Part shown: piece by piece, positions 17,203 to 26,192 of the stretch
How positions within the stretch are numbered: position 1 is the first letter of the stretch
How the letters are laid out: each line of letters starts with the position of its first letter
NCBI RefSeq assembly: GCF_004851605.1
Contig: NZ_CP031093.1
Coordinates: forward strand, 1,736,001 to 1,800,000
From: Hydrocarboniclastica marina
GTDB taxonomy: Bacteria; Pseudomonadota; Gammaproteobacteria; Pseudomonadales; Oleiphilaceae
DNA: 64,000 nt
Reading direction: 5' to 3'
Translations under genes and position numbers: made by a program
Notes under the pieces: generated by a model
What the model was told of the DNA's origin: nothing
The model's input: only the letters and a program-made list of their open reading frames with translations
The model's database searches: none

Positions 17203-18012
17203 ATGAAAGATGCACCTCTGGGACAGGTCTCCGTGTACCCCGAGAAGTATTCGTCCGAGCTTCTGTACCCGGTACCCCGCCAGGCAAACAGGAGCAAACT
17301 CGGGCTTGATAATGGCTGGCCCTGGTTCGGTGAAGATCGCTGGCAAGCTTTCGAGCTGTCCTGGCTGGGGCCGAACGGCGTCCCGCGTGTTGCCATTGGC
17401 GAACTGATTGTGCCTGGAGATTCGCCCAATATCATCGAGTCGAAATCACTCAAGCTCTACTGTAACTCTTTCAATCAGACGGTGTTCGACACCGTCGAAG
17501 ATGTCCAGCATCTGATGGCGCGGGATCTTTCACGGGTGGCCGGACGGCAGGTTAATGTCACGCTAGCGAAGGTTGACAGTCCTGCAACGCTACTGGGCCG
17601 GCCGGACGGCTTCGCTTTGCTGGATGATTTGCCGGTTGTGCTGGATGAATACGAAAAAGGGGCAGGTGACCTGAAACCGGTGGGACCCGAAGGCGAGCAA
17701 CGCTACTGCTCCCACCTGCTCAAAAGCAATTGCCCGGTAACCGGGCAGCCTGATTGGGGGTCGGTCTTTATCACGCTGAATGGCCCGAAGCTGGATGAGG
17801 GTGGGCTGCTGGCCTACATCGTCGGCTACCGCAATACCCAAGACTTCCATGAGCACTGTGTGGAATCCATCTTCGTGGATATCATGAACAGGTTGAAGCC
17901 GATACAGCTCACCGTGAGCGCCCAATACACGCGAAGAGGCGGGCTGGACATCAATCCATGGCGGAGCACCGGACAGGGGTCAGCGCCCAAATGGCGCCTG
18001 TTGCGTCAGTAG
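17203..18012 (+). CDS. queF: NADPH-dependent 7-cyano-7-deazaguanine reductase QueF
   Basis: QueF reduces preQ0 to preQ1 with NADPH in queuosine biosynthesis. The 269-aa protein is the long, two-domain (YqcD type II) form, close to the 282 aa of E. coli. The active-site cysteine lies in KSNCPVTGQPDW near residue 180, and ESKSLKLYCNSFNQT (about 85-100) is the family fingerprint. The ATG at 17203 has GAGAG about 8 nt upstream and gives the usual N-terminus; an upstream reading would run into yadH. queA and tgt, which use later intermediates, lie 13 kb away. Confidence 0.93.
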   Translation: MKDAPLGQVSVYPEKYSSELLYPVPRQANRSKLGLDNGWPWFGEDRWQAFELSWLGPNGVPRVAIGELIVPGDSPNIIESKSLKLYCNSFNQTVFDTVEDVQHLMARDLSRVAGRQVNVTLAKVDSPATLLGRPDGFALLDDLPVVLDEYEKGAGDLKPVGPEGEQRYCSHLLKSNCPVTGQPDWGSVFITLNGPKLDEGGLLAYIVGYRNTQDFHEHCVESIFVDIMNRLKPIQLTVSAQYTRRGGLDINPWRSTGQGSAPKWRLLRQ

Positions 18013-18027
18013 CCTTGCGGGTGCCGG

Positions 18028-19437
18028 CTAGTCTTCATTACGGAGTCGCTGGGAGGCCTCATCCAGGGCTGCCAGGATAGCCTCGCGCTCGCTGGTACTG
18101 ACTTTGTCTGAATCCAGATACATCGCAAAGCCCTCGCGCTCGGTTTCGAAGAAGCTTCGGCGATCGCCAATATCCCGGCGGAAGTCGACCACTTCGTAGA
18201 TAGGCATGGGGCGCCCGAACCCTTTGACGGTAATGTCACCCTTGTCGCGACAGAGGATCTTATCCTTGATCAGCGAGAAAGTTTCGTAGGCCACCAGTAT
18301 CTCTCCCGGCTCAGCCAGCGATTCAAGACGGCTGGCGAGATTAACCTCTTTGCCGATGATGGTGTAGTCCATACGCGTGTCGGCGCCAAAGTTCCCTACG
18401 GTACAGAAACCGGTGCTGATGCCCATGCGAATCTCGAGCGGCGTTCGTATACCCTGGCTCCGCCACTTCTGACGCAATATCTGCATATGCTTGCGCATGT
18501 CTATGGCCATGGCGACGCAGGCGAGTGTGTCATCCTTCGCACCGCGGCTGGTTGGGTCGCCAAAAAATATCATGATGCTGTCACCGACAAATTTGTCGAT
18601 TGTGCCGCCATGTTTTAGCGCAATCTGGGACATCTCGGTGAAATAATTGTTGAGTAGTTCAGTCAGTGCCTCGGGCTCCATTTCTTCTGAAAGTTCCGTG
18701 AAGCCACGGATATCAGAAAAGAACACGCAGAGCTTCTTACGTTGGGTTTCCAGTCGCACGTCGCGTTCGCCGGTAAATATTGATTGCCAGACCTGGGGCG
18801 AAAGGTATTTGGCGAGCTTGTGGGACAAGGCTATCGACTGTTCGCGCTGGTACTGAATCTGGGACTTTGCGGTGACCAGAGCGACCGCCTGCTGGTGGGT
18901 ATAAAACGCTGTGACACAGACATAGATGGCGGCGCCAATCCCAGCCACAGCGCTGACGAAGAGAGGCGCTTCCTCGGGGGCTGGTATGCCTGTCACGAAA
19001 AGCGGCAGAACCGCTGTTGCAGTCATTATGCCCAAACCCTGCGCCCAGATTCGAACGCCACCGACGATGACAAAGCTGAAGTTGAGCATCAACAGCACAA
19101 ACAGCGTGGGCACGATGCTGAAATCGATGAGGTTTAGCATCACCCCCGTCAGCGCACCGTCAATCAGAAGAGCCCGATGGCGGATGGTCAGGTTACGCTG
19201 CAGCCTGAAATGACGGGTCACGAAAAAAACCAGTTGCGGCCAGAGCAGCATCATCGGCACGCCCCAGATCAAGCTGGCGTCAAGGAAGTTGGCGTGTATA
19301 CCGGCGAGGACGGTCGCGGCGCCGGCCAGATAGGCCAGAACCCGGGCGTTGTAGTCCGGCATCGGCGGTATTGCTGCAAAATTTCGCCTGCGGGTTGAAC
19401 TCAGTTCCCGGCCCGGAATAAGCGGAGCGTTCATCAT
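18028..19437 (-). CDS. cyaB: Membrane adenylate cyclase, MASE2 plus class III catalytic domain (CyaB-like)
   Basis: The protein (469 aa) joins an N-terminal MASE2-like block of about six membrane segments (residues about 25-190) to a class III nucleotide cyclase domain (about 230-430). Catalytic features include FFSDIRGFTELSE with the metal-binding Asp, DKFVGDSIMIFFGDP with the second Asp, and NLASRLE with the transition-state Asn/Arg pair. It resembles CyaB of Pseudomonas aeruginosa, which makes cAMP for Vfr-dependent control of pili and virulence. The ATG at 19437 has AGGA 7 nt upstream; the in-frame start at 19476 does not. Confidence 0.88.
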   Translation of the reverse strand: MMNAPLIPGRELSSTRRRNFAAIPPMPDYNARVLAYLAGAATVLAGIHANFLDASLIWGVPMMLLWPQLVFFVTRHFRLQRNLTIRHRALLIDGALTGVMLNLIDFSIVPTLFVLLMLNFSFVIVGGVRIWAQGLGIMTATAVLPLFVTGIPAPEEAPLFVSAVAGIGAAIYVCVTAFYTHQQAVALVTAKSQIQYQREQSIALSHKLAKYLSPQVWQSIFTGERDVRLETQRKKLCVFFSDIRGFTELSEEMEPEALTELLNNYFTEMSQIALKHGGTIDKFVGDSIMIFFGDPTSRGAKDDTLACVAMAIDMRKHMQILRQKWRSQGIRTPLEIRMGISTGFCTVGNFGADTRMDYTIIGKEVNLASRLESLAEPGEILVAYETFSLIKDKILCRDKGDITVKGFGRPMPIYEVVDFRRDIGDRRSFFETEREGFAMYLDSDKVSTSEREAILAALDEASQRLRNED

Positions 19438-19544
19438 TGCAATTTCCTGTGCGGCCACTACGCGCATCGCCTCCAAGTCTGGTAGAAAGCGGCTAGACGT
19501 TTACCGAAAAGCATCCTTTGCGTCAGTAACTGATGAGTCGGCGG

Positions 19545-19856
19545 CTAAAAGCGGATTCGCCCGGTAAGCATGTCCTTCAGCATGACCCAGTCACCGGCCA
19601 GGCTGTAGAGCGGATACTGAAAGGTCGCCGGTTTGTTATGCTCGAAGAAGAAATGTCCGATCCAGGCGAAGCCATATCCGATGACAGGAATCAGCAACAG
19701 CCAGAAAAATGACTGCATGAAGAGGCTAAACAGGACAACGGCGATCACAAGCAAACTGCCGACATAGTGTAGCCGGCGGCAGGTTGGGTTGCTGTGTTCA
19801 GACAAGTAATAGGGATAGAATTCACGAAATGACTGAAAGCGGGTGTCTGCATTCAT
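19545..19856 (-). CDS. DUF962 / Mpo1-like small membrane protein
   Basis: The 103-aa protein begins with the family pattern SFREFYPYYLSEHSNPTCRR and has two or three hydrophobic segments, followed by HFFFEHNKPATF. DUF962 proteins include yeast Mpo1, a dioxygenase of fatty-acid alpha-oxidation that uses conserved histidines. The His residues in SEH, GHFFFEH and HY are present, so a related activity is possible but unproven here. I chose the ATG at 19856 because the conserved region begins right after it. Confidence 0.78.
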   Translation of the reverse strand: MNADTRFQSFREFYPYYLSEHSNPTCRRLHYVGSLLVIAVVLFSLFMQSFFWLLLIPVIGYGFAWIGHFFFEHNKPATFQYPLYSLAGDWVMLKDMLTGRIRF

Positions 19857-20010
19857 GCTGAGCTGCCAAATTCTTGTTATAGATTTTGCATTACATTGCA
19901 ATACGTACATACGTCCCATGCACCGTAGCATTATTTGATGAACGTCACAATTTTGCAAGCACCTGAAACTCAGGTCGCGGCGGTTGTGCCAACAGGATCA
20001 GTGTTGAGCT

Positions 20011-20589
20011 ATGCGCATAAACGATGAAGATTTGCTTGCGTTCATAAACGGACGACGCTCGACGGCCAAAGTCGTCGCTCCGGCGCCGGGCAGGGCAGAG
20101 CTTGAGGCAATGCTCCGCTGCGCCATGAGGGCGCCCGACCACGCCATGCTCCGGCCCTGGCGCTACATTGTTCTGGAAGGGCGCGCACTCACGCAGCTCG
20201 GGGAAGCCTGGGCTGCGGCTGTTGCCAAGGATCAGCCATCTTCCGAGCCAAAAGCCATTGAGAAAGCACGGGGTTTGCCCCTGCGGGCGCCTATGGTGGT
20301 GGTTGCTGTTACGAAGGTGGTAGACCATCCCAAAGTGCCTGCTATAGAGCAGCAGATGTCGACCGCGTCCGGCGTCGCCTATTTTCTCCTGGCGCTGCAG
20401 GCCCGAGGATTCGGAGGCTTCTGGCGTACCGGTGCGATGGCGTATCACCCTCGTATCAGGCAGTTCTTCGAGCTTTCGCCAAACGAGTCCATCACCGGCT
20501 TTATTTATGTTGGCACGCCCAAGCCCGCCAAAGAGGCGCCGCCCTCAGCTGAACTGGCCGACCACCTGCAGTATTGGCGGCCCGACTGA
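20011..20589 (+). CDS. YdjA-like nitroreductase family protein
   Basis: The 192-aa protein is a compact FMN-dependent nitroreductase like E. coli YdjA. Recognisable parts are the N-terminal RRSTAK, MRAPDHAMLRPWRYIVLEG (about residues 38-56), which binds FMN, and GFGGFWRTG near residue 133. It likely reduces nitro or quinone compounds with NAD(P)H; the natural substrate is unknown. It is divergent from the DUF962 gene across 154 bp and is followed by a hairpin before the flagellar promoter. Confidence 0.85.
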   Translation: MRINDEDLLAFINGRRSTAKVVAPAPGRAELEAMLRCAMRAPDHAMLRPWRYIVLEGRALTQLGEAWAAAVAKDQPSSEPKAIEKARGLPLRAPMVVVAVTKVVDHPKVPAIEQQMSTASGVAYFLLALQARGFGGFWRTGAMAYHPRIRQFFELSPNESITGFIYVGTPKPAKEAPPSAELADHLQYWRPD

Positions 20590-20626
20590 CCTGCCGTTCC
20601 GGTTGACGTCCGCCGTCTCACTTCTC

Positions 20627-20660
20627 AGGAGGCGACTTATTGCCGCCTTTGCCTCCTTTT
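20627..20660 (+). terminator. Terminator after the nitroreductase gene
   Basis: AGGAGGC and GCCTCCT form a 7-bp stem followed by TTTT. An alternative stem AGGCG/CGCCT overlaps it. It separates the nitroreductase gene from the flagellar operon. Confidence 0.5.
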
Positions 20661-20728
20661 GACCTTCGCTTTCAGCTCGGCTCGCTCTGAAGGCTTGTAA
20701 GTCTCTGAAAAGCAAGCGCCTAAAAACA

Positions 20729-20744
20729 TGGCACTGCCTTTGCT
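20729..20744 (+). promoter_or_regulatory. Sigma-54 promoter of the flgB operon
   Basis: TGGCAC-N5-TTGCT matches the sigma-54 (RpoN) -24/-12 consensus with the correct spacing. It lies 80 bp upstream of flgB. In Pseudomonas and Vibrio the rod and hook genes are transcribed by RpoN with a flagellar enhancer-binding protein, so this fits the known scheme. Confidence 0.75.
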
Positions 20745-20823
20745 TATCTGTTTGCAAAGGCAGATGCGCGTCAGTATCTGCAGAAACAGTTGCCGAGTTG
20801 GCTTCCGGTTGCAGGAGTGATCC

Positions 20824-21225
20824 ATGTCTATCAGTTTCAGTAACGCCCTGGGTATTCACGAGCAGGCACTCAACGTACGCAGTCAGCGCGCGGAAGTGCT
20901 CGCAAATAACCTCGCAAACGCTGATACCCCTGGTTTCAAGGCGCGTGATTTTGACTTCAAGGCCGCGCTGAACCAGGCGAGCAATAATCAGATGAAGATG
21001 CAGACGACCCAGGGAAACCATCTCACGGGTTCAGCCGGTGCAGCGGGTGCGCCAGATCAGGAGTTGCTGTATCGGACACCGCTGCAGCCCTCTCTCGATG
21101 GCAACACTGTGGATTCCCAGATGGAGCTCAGCGCCTATATGCGCAATGCCATGGACTTCCAGTCCAGTTTCCAGTTTCTGAACAGCAAGTTCCAGGGTCT
21201 CAGCCGGGCCATTAAAGGAGAATAA
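20824..21225 (+). CDS. flgB: Flagellar basal-body rod protein FlgB
   Basis: FlgB (133 aa) is a proximal rod subunit placed in the periplasm by the flagellar export apparatus. The N-terminal rod signature (RSQRAEVLANNLANADTPGF, residues about 20-39) is present, together with the C-terminal heptad helix. GGAG lies 7 nt upstream of the ATG. It is the first gene of the flgB-flgL block and sits directly behind a sigma-54 promoter. flgC starts 2 nt after its stop. flgA and flgM are not in this window. Confidence 0.95.
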   Translation: MSISFSNALGIHEQALNVRSQRAEVLANNLANADTPGFKARDFDFKAALNQASNNQMKMQTTQGNHLTGSAGAAGAPDQELLYRTPLQPSLDGNTVDSQMELSAYMRNAMDFQSSFQFLNSKFQGLSRAIKGE

Positions 21226-21227
21226 CG

Positions 21228-21671
21228 ATGTCTTTGAATAACATATTCGATATCGCTGGCACCGGCATGTCCGCCCAGACCCTGCGGCTGAACACGACAG
21301 CAAGCAACCTGGCCAACGCAGAAACAGCAAGCAGCAGTACGGGCGAAACCTACCGCGCACGCAAGCCCGTGTTCGCAGCCATTCAGCAGGCCATGATGGC
21401 CGGTCAGGATGGTGGTTTCAAACTGGACGGTCAGCCAGCATCAGCAGGGGTGGAAGTGCGGGAAATAATAGAAAGCGACGCGCCCCTGCGGCCCCGCTTT
21501 GAGCCGCATCATCCTATGGCTGATGAAGAAGGCTATGTCTATTACCCCAACGTCAATGTCGTCGAAGAAATGGCTGACATGATGTCGGCATCGCGCAGCT
21601 TCCAGACCAATGCGGAAGTCGTTAATACCGCCAAGAGCATGATGCAGCGTGTACTCACGCTGGGTCAGTAA
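21228..21671 (+). CDS. flgC: Flagellar basal-body rod protein FlgC
   Basis: FlgC (147 aa) is a proximal rod protein that assembles with FlgB and FlgF. It shows the rod N-terminal motif (LNTTASNLANAETASSS, about residues 21-37) and the C-terminal helix with SRSFQTNAEVVNTAKSMMQ. The length is normal for the family. It is packed 2 nt after flgB and 16 nt before flgD. Confidence 0.95.
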   Translation: MSLNNIFDIAGTGMSAQTLRLNTTASNLANAETASSSTGETYRARKPVFAAIQQAMMAGQDGGFKLDGQPASAGVEVREIIESDAPLRPRFEPHHPMADEEGYVYYPNVNVVEEMADMMSASRSFQTNAEVVNTAKSMMQRVLTLGQ

Positions 21672-21687
21672 GGGCCAGGAGTGATTT

Positions 21688-22371
21688 ATGAGTAGCATTA
21701 ATATCGGTTCTGATGCCGACCTGCTCAGCCAGTTTCGGCTCCAGGATAAACAGGCCGCCGGCGGTACTAACAAAGCCGAGGAAATGGGCAAGAACGAATT
21801 CCTGGACCTGATGATTGCGCAGTTGAATAACCAGAACCCGCTGGAGCCCCAGGAGAACGGTGAGTTTCTATCTCAGCTGGCCCAGTTCAGCTCTCTTGAG
21901 GAAATGCAGAAGCTCTCCGGCAATGTGGATAACGTGGTTGGCGAATTTCGGTCCACTCAGGCCCTGCAGGCCTCGGCCATGGTGGGCCGCTCGGTCATGG
22001 TCCCCAGTGCTGCAGGAATGCTCGGCGCCGATGGCCAGATGAAGGGCGCGGTAGATGTGACCTCCACCACCGCGGACCTGAAACTGTCCGTCCTCGATAG
22101 CAAAGGCGAGTTGGTCCGCCAGCTTGACCTGGGTCAGCAGACCGCAGGCCAGACCGCCTTCAGCTGGGATGGCAAGGACGCGGACGGCAATCTTATGCCG
22201 CCTGGAAAGTACCAGCTCAAGGCTGAGGGTGTCGCCGACGGCGCGAATACCGGTTTCGACACGCTTGTCGGGGCCAATGTGGACAGCGTTTCCCTCGGCG
22301 GGGGAGGCGTGACCCTGAACCTGTCCGGCCTCGGGTCGGTTGCGCTCAATGACGTTCGCCAGATTAACTGA
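21688..22371 (+). CDS. flgD: Flagellar hook capping protein FlgD
   Basis: FlgD (227 aa) forms the temporary cap that orders hook subunits. The N-terminal part contains the export and capping region with EFLDLMIAQLNNQNPLEPQ (about residues 36-54). The C-terminal half has the FLG-D/FlgD-Ig-like fold, with FSWDGKDADGN near residues 155-165. It lies between flgC and flgE, all on the plus strand, with 21 nt to flgE. Confidence 0.95.
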   Translation: MSSINIGSDADLLSQFRLQDKQAAGGTNKAEEMGKNEFLDLMIAQLNNQNPLEPQENGEFLSQLAQFSSLEEMQKLSGNVDNVVGEFRSTQALQASAMVGRSVMVPSAAGMLGADGQMKGAVDVTSTTADLKLSVLDSKGELVRQLDLGQQTAGQTAFSWDGKDADGNLMPPGKYQLKAEGVADGANTGFDTLVGANVDSVSLGGGGVTLNLSGLGSVALNDVRQIN

Positions 22372-22392
22372 TCCGGATAGAAGAGGTTAGAT

Positions 22393-23610
22393 ATGTCTTT
22401 TAATGTAGCTTTGAGTGGGCTTAACGGAGCATCCAAAGATCTGGCAGCGACCGGCAACAATATTGCCAATGCCAGTACGGTTGGCTTCAAGAAATCACGG
22501 GTCGAGTTTGGCGACTTGTACACAGGCGGCTTCCTGACCAACGGCGCTACTGCCGTCGGCAGCGGCGTAAGAGTGCAGGAGGTTCGGCAACTGCACTCCC
22601 AGGGCAACGTCACGGCGACCGACAATGGGCTGGACATGGCCATCAGTGGCGAAGGTTACTTCGTTCTCAATAATGGTGGTGAAACGCGCTATAGCCGGGC
22701 AGGGCAATTTGGCCTCAGCCAGGACGGTTACCTGCAGAACAATCAGGGCATGCGGGTCCAGGGCTATCAGCCGGACGGCAACGGGGGCGTGAATGCCATT
22801 CGTGGAGATCTTCGGGTTGAAACCGATAACCTGCCCCCTCGTGCAACCCTCGATGTCGACGGTCGGTCCGGTGTGAGCGCGGGTTACAACCTGGACTCGC
22901 GATTGGCTCCACCGGCCACCGCGCCTTTCGACATCAATGATTCCGGCAGTTTCAGTTACACGAACTCGACAAGCATTTATGACTCGCTGGGCAACCCGCA
23001 CACCCTGACTCAATATTTTGTCAAAGGTGCACCTAATGAGTGGAGCCTCTATACGCAGGTCGACGATCAACCGGCTTCTGCGGGCCAGACCCTGACGTTC
23101 ACTGACGGTGTTCTGCCTGCTGGCACTACTGTTCCTGTGGCTGCAACGATGACGAATGGCGCCGCAGACATTGCATTCAGCCTCGATCTGAGCGGATCCA
23201 CGCAGTTCGGCGCCCCAAGTGGGCTCAGCAGTCTCTCTCAGACTGGCTACACCACCGGACGGCTGACCGGCCTGGACGTGTCTGACGAAGGCAACATTTT
23301 CGGGCGGTACAGTAACGGCCGTACCGATGTGCTCGGGCAGGTAGCGCTGGCAAATTTCGGCAATCCTGAAGGCCTTGCCCCAGTAGGGGAGACTACCTGG
23401 GTGGAAAGTATCGAGTCAGGCGCGGCGCTGATTGATCGACCAGGCACGGGGTCCCTCGGCAGTGTCAAAGCCGGCTCGGTGGAAGACTCGAATGTTGACC
23501 TGTCACAGCAACTGGTGTCACTGATCGTTGCGCAGCGCAACTTCCAGGCAAATGCCAAAACCATAGAAACGTCCGACGCGATAACCCAGACCATTATCAA
23601 CTTGCGGTAA
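22393..23610 (+). CDS. flgE: Flagellar hook protein FlgE
   Basis: FlgE (405 aa) builds the hook. It starts with the conserved GLNGASKDLAATGNNIANA region and ends with the coiled C-terminus VSLIVAQRNFQANAKTIETS. The length is close to the E. coli protein (402 aa). GAGG lies 8-9 nt upstream of the ATG. A 202-bp gap with a 24-bp tandem repeat follows before flgF, which is unusual within this otherwise tight block. Confidence 0.95.
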   Translation: MSFNVALSGLNGASKDLAATGNNIANASTVGFKKSRVEFGDLYTGGFLTNGATAVGSGVRVQEVRQLHSQGNVTATDNGLDMAISGEGYFVLNNGGETRYSRAGQFGLSQDGYLQNNQGMRVQGYQPDGNGGVNAIRGDLRVETDNLPPRATLDVDGRSGVSAGYNLDSRLAPPATAPFDINDSGSFSYTNSTSIYDSLGNPHTLTQYFVKGAPNEWSLYTQVDDQPASAGQTLTFTDGVLPAGTTVPVAATMTNGAADIAFSLDLSGSTQFGAPSGLSSLSQTGYTTGRLTGLDVSDEGNIFGRYSNGRTDVLGQVALANFGNPEGLAPVGETTWVESIESGAALIDRPGTGSLGSVKAGSVEDSNVDLSQQLVSLIVAQRNFQANAKTIETSDAITQTIINLR

Positions 23611-23652
23611 TGGTTGAGATGAGCTGGGCCAGGATGAGTGTCGGATCTGCCA

Positions 23653-23739
23653 GGGCATGAGTTGTACGACCTGTTGGGGTATGACTCATGCAGTATGATC
23701 GGGCATGAATTGTGCGGCTTAGTCGGGCATGAATTGTGC
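23653..23739 (+). repeat. 24-bp tandem repeat between flgE and flgF
   Basis: The unit GGGCATGAATTGTGC plus 9 variable bases recurs at 23653, 23677, 23701 and 23725, always 24 bp apart. Units 3 and 4 share their first 15 bases exactly; units 1 and 2 are diverged. The fourth copy breaks off after 15 bases. On the minus strand it would read as an 8-residue repeat in an ORF without other coding signs. It fills most of the flgE-flgF gap. Confidence 0.85.
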
Positions 23740-23812
23740 AAGAGACTGCCTGGACGTTCCGCGGCAAGGCATTTTTTCGCCGCGTTCCTCATGAACAGAC
23801 GAGGTCAGTACG

Positions 23813-24565
23813 ATGGATAAGGCGCTCTATATCGCAATGTCTGGGGCCAAGCAGAACATGCTTGCGCAGGCAGCACATGCCAATAACCTGGCGAACGCCA
23901 ACACGACAGGATTCAAGCAGGACTTTGCTCAAGCCCGCAGCATGAAGGTGTTTGGTGAAGGCCACGATACCCGCGCCTACGCCATGGCCGAAAGGCCGGG
24001 CACAGACATGAGTTCCGGCTCGCTGAACGAAACGGGTCGCAGTCTCGATATTGCTGTGCACGGGGAAGGCTGGATCGCGGTCCAGAGCGACGGAGGCACC
24101 GAAGCGTTTACCCGTAGAGGTGACCTTGCGGTCGACGTAAACGGTATTCTGCGCAACGGTGAAGGGCTGCCAGTGCTGGGCAACGGCGGCCCGATCGCCT
24201 TGCCGCCCGCGAGCCAGGTGGAAGTGGGGGCGGACGGTACCATTTCGGTCATACCCATAGGCGGGGCTCCGGACCAGATGGTAGAGATCGACCGGATCAA
24301 GCTGGTCAATCCGCCGGCGAGAGATCTCGTCAAAGGGGAGGATGGCCTTGTGCGCCGTAAACCCGACGTCGCGCTGGAGGGCGTTGAACCTGCTGACGCC
24401 ATGGTTACGGTTGAGCCTGGCTTTCTTGAGACATCAAACGTAAACGCGATTTCCGCATTAATCCAAACCCTTGAATTATCTCGCCAATATGAGATGCAGG
24501 TGAAAGTAATGAGCAGTGCTGACCAGAATGGAGAAGTAGCGGCACGCTTATTGCAGAATCTCTGA
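23813..24565 (+). CDS. flgF: Flagellar basal-body rod protein FlgF
   Basis: FlgF (250 aa) is a proximal rod protein. It has the N-terminal motif MSGAKQNMLAQAAHANNLAN (about residues 8-27) and the C-terminal helix NAISALIQTLELSRQYEMQ. GAGG lies 8 nt upstream of the ATG. The gap to flgE (202 bp) carries a tandem repeat, and the 101-bp gap to flgG carries a 16-bp palindrome, so flgF may be transcribed or translated somewhat separately from its neighbours. Confidence 0.95.
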   Translation: MDKALYIAMSGAKQNMLAQAAHANNLANANTTGFKQDFAQARSMKVFGEGHDTRAYAMAERPGTDMSSGSLNETGRSLDIAVHGEGWIAVQSDGGTEAFTRRGDLAVDVNGILRNGEGLPVLGNGGPIALPPASQVEVGADGTISVIPIGGAPDQMVEIDRIKLVNPPARDLVKGEDGLVRRKPDVALEGVEPADAMVTVEPGFLETSNVNAISALIQTLELSRQYEMQVKVMSSADQNGEVAARLLQNL

Positions 24566-24611
24566 TAACACCGATTCGGTGACGGAAATGCGGCAAGGTT
24601 CAATAAGGACT

Positions 24612-24627
24612 TTGCCGCTAGCGGCAA
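24612..24627. repeat. 16-bp perfect palindrome between flgF and flgG
   Basis: TTGCCGCTAGCGGCAA is a perfect palindrome in the 101-bp gap between flgF and flgG. It could be a protein-binding site or a compact mRNA hairpin. It is not followed by a T run, so a terminator is unlikely. Confidence 0.55.
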
Positions 24628-24666
24628 CTCCCAGCCGCCCGCACCGGCGTTATCAGGAGATAAGCC

Positions 24667-25452
24667 ATGCATCCAGCACTTTGGGTCAGCAAGACCGGGC
24701 TAAGCGCCCAGGACACTGCCATGACCACCACGTCAAACAACCTGGCAAACGTGAACACGACTGGCTTCAAGCGGGATCGTGCCGTCTTTGAAGACCTTCT
24801 CTATCAGGTTAAGCGCCAGCCGGGTGGCCTGACGTCCCAGAATTCGGAGCTGCCATCGGGGCTTCAGGTCGGTACCGGTGTACGGGTTGTTGGCACCGCC
24901 AAAGAGTTCACACAGGGCAACCTGCAGATTACTGAACAGCCGCTGGACATGGCTATTAATGGCCGCGGTTTCTTCCAGGTCCTCATGCCCGACGGCAACA
25001 TTTCCTACACCCGTGACGGTCAGTTCCAGCTCAATTCTGAAGGTGACGTTGTTACAGCGAACGGCCATCTGTTGGAGCCGGGAATCAACGTGCCCAACAA
25101 TACAACCTCTATCACAATCGGCACTGACGGCACCGTTTCTGCGGTTGTCGACAACCAGGCGGACCCGGTTGAGCTGGGCCAGATAACCCTGGTCGATTTT
25201 GTCAACCCGCAGGGCCTGCAGGCCATTGGTAACAACCTCTTCCGGGAAACCAACGCCTCGGGTGACCCCCTGGAAGGCGAGGCTGGTATCGCGGGTATGG
25301 GCGGTATAGAGCAGGGCTCTATCGAAGGGTCCAATGTTGAGGTGGTCGAAGAGCTGGTCAACATGATCACCACCCAGCGGGCCTATGAGATGAATTCCAA
25401 AGTGGTTTCCGCAGCTGACCAGATGCTGCAGTACATCAACAACAATCTTTAA
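24667..25452 (+). CDS. flgG: Flagellar distal rod protein FlgG
   Basis: FlgG (261 aa) forms the distal rod that passes through the P and L rings. It starts with HPALWVSKTGLSAQDTAMTT and has the rod motif TSNNLANVNTTGFKRDRAVF (about residues 21-40); the C-terminus reads VEELVNMITTQRAYEMNSK. GGAGAT lies 6-10 nt upstream of the ATG. Length and sequence are typical. flgH starts about 20 nt after its stop. Confidence 0.96.
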   Translation: MHPALWVSKTGLSAQDTAMTTTSNNLANVNTTGFKRDRAVFEDLLYQVKRQPGGLTSQNSELPSGLQVGTGVRVVGTAKEFTQGNLQITEQPLDMAINGRGFFQVLMPDGNISYTRDGQFQLNSEGDVVTANGHLLEPGINVPNNTTSITIGTDGTVSAVVDNQADPVELGQITLVDFVNPQGLQAIGNNLFRETNASGDPLEGEAGIAGMGGIEQGSIEGSNVEVVEELVNMITTQRAYEMNSKVVSAADQMLQYINNNL

Positions 25453-25473
25453 GTGAGTACTGGGGGGCGCCTT

Positions 25474-26172
25474 ATGCCTAGCATCAAACCGTGGCTGAGC
25501 AAGATCATTGTCTGCTTGTTGGCTCTTGTCATGGCGGGGTGTACCGCTATGTCCCGCCCCCGTATAGAACCGGGTGACCCGGACTTCGCGCCGGTGCCGC
25601 CGCGCGAGCTGGAGGCCAGGGACGTTGTAAACGGTGGCATCTTCCAGAGCAGCGGTCGCTTCAATCTCTACGGTGATCAGGTAGGGCTCAAGGTCGGCGA
25701 CATCCTGACGATTGTGCTCGAAGAGGAAACCCAGTCTTCCAAATCTGCCGCTAGCAGCATTACCAAGGAACAGCAGATCGAGATTGCCAATGGCACAGTC
25801 CTGGGGATGGAGATTTCACCCAAGAATCTGAGCCTGCTCACCAACCTGATGGCGCAACGGGACTTTAGTGGCGACGCAGAAGCAGACCAGAGCAACAGTC
25901 TCGAGGGTAACATCACCGTGTCGGTGGTTGATGTGCTGCCTAACGGCATCCTTCGTGTCAGGGGCGAAAAATGGCTATCCCTGACCAACGGGGACGAGTA
26001 CATCCGCATCTCGGGGCTCGTCCGCCCCGCCGATATCAATCCCGACAACACGGTGTCGTCAACGCGCGTGGCTGATGCACGTATTGCTTACGCGGGAACA
26101 GGTGCCTTCGACCAGGCCAACAGGCAGGGTTGGCTGGCTCAATTCTTCAACAGTGAGTGGTGGCCGTTTTGA
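25474..26172 (+). CDS. flgH: Flagellar L-ring lipoprotein FlgH
   Basis: FlgH (232 aa) forms the L ring in the outer membrane. It is a lipoprotein, with lipobox LVMAGC (Cys at about residue 23) after a short basic signal. Family motifs include [12 protein letters not shown] and [20 protein letters not shown] chose the ATG at 25474, which has GGGGGCG just upstream and gives a normal signal peptide; a GTG at 25453 would add seven residues. Its end overlaps the longest possible flgI reading. Confidence 0.94.
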   Translation: MPSIKPWLSKIIVCLLALVMAGCTAMSRPRIEPGDPDFAPVPPRELEARDVVNGGIFQSSGRFNLYGDQVGLKVGDILTIVLEEETQSSKSAASSITKEQQIEIANGTVLGMEISPKNLSLLTNLMAQRDFSGDAEADQSNSLEGNITVSVVDVLPNGILRVRGEKWLSLTNGDEYIRISGLVRPADINPDNTVSSTRVADARIAYAGTGAFDQANRQGWLAQFFNSEWWPF

Positions 26173-26192
26173 CAACGTCAGATAGCTTTCTT

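Noticed and set aside
23653-23739. CRISPR array
   Set aside because: The units are directly adjacent with no unique spacers, and no cas genes are near. It is a tandem repeat.
23247-23792. Minus-strand 181-codon gene across flgE end and the repeat
   Set aside because: It overlaps the conserved end of flgE in antisense, and its repeat-like protein only mirrors the 24-bp DNA repeat.
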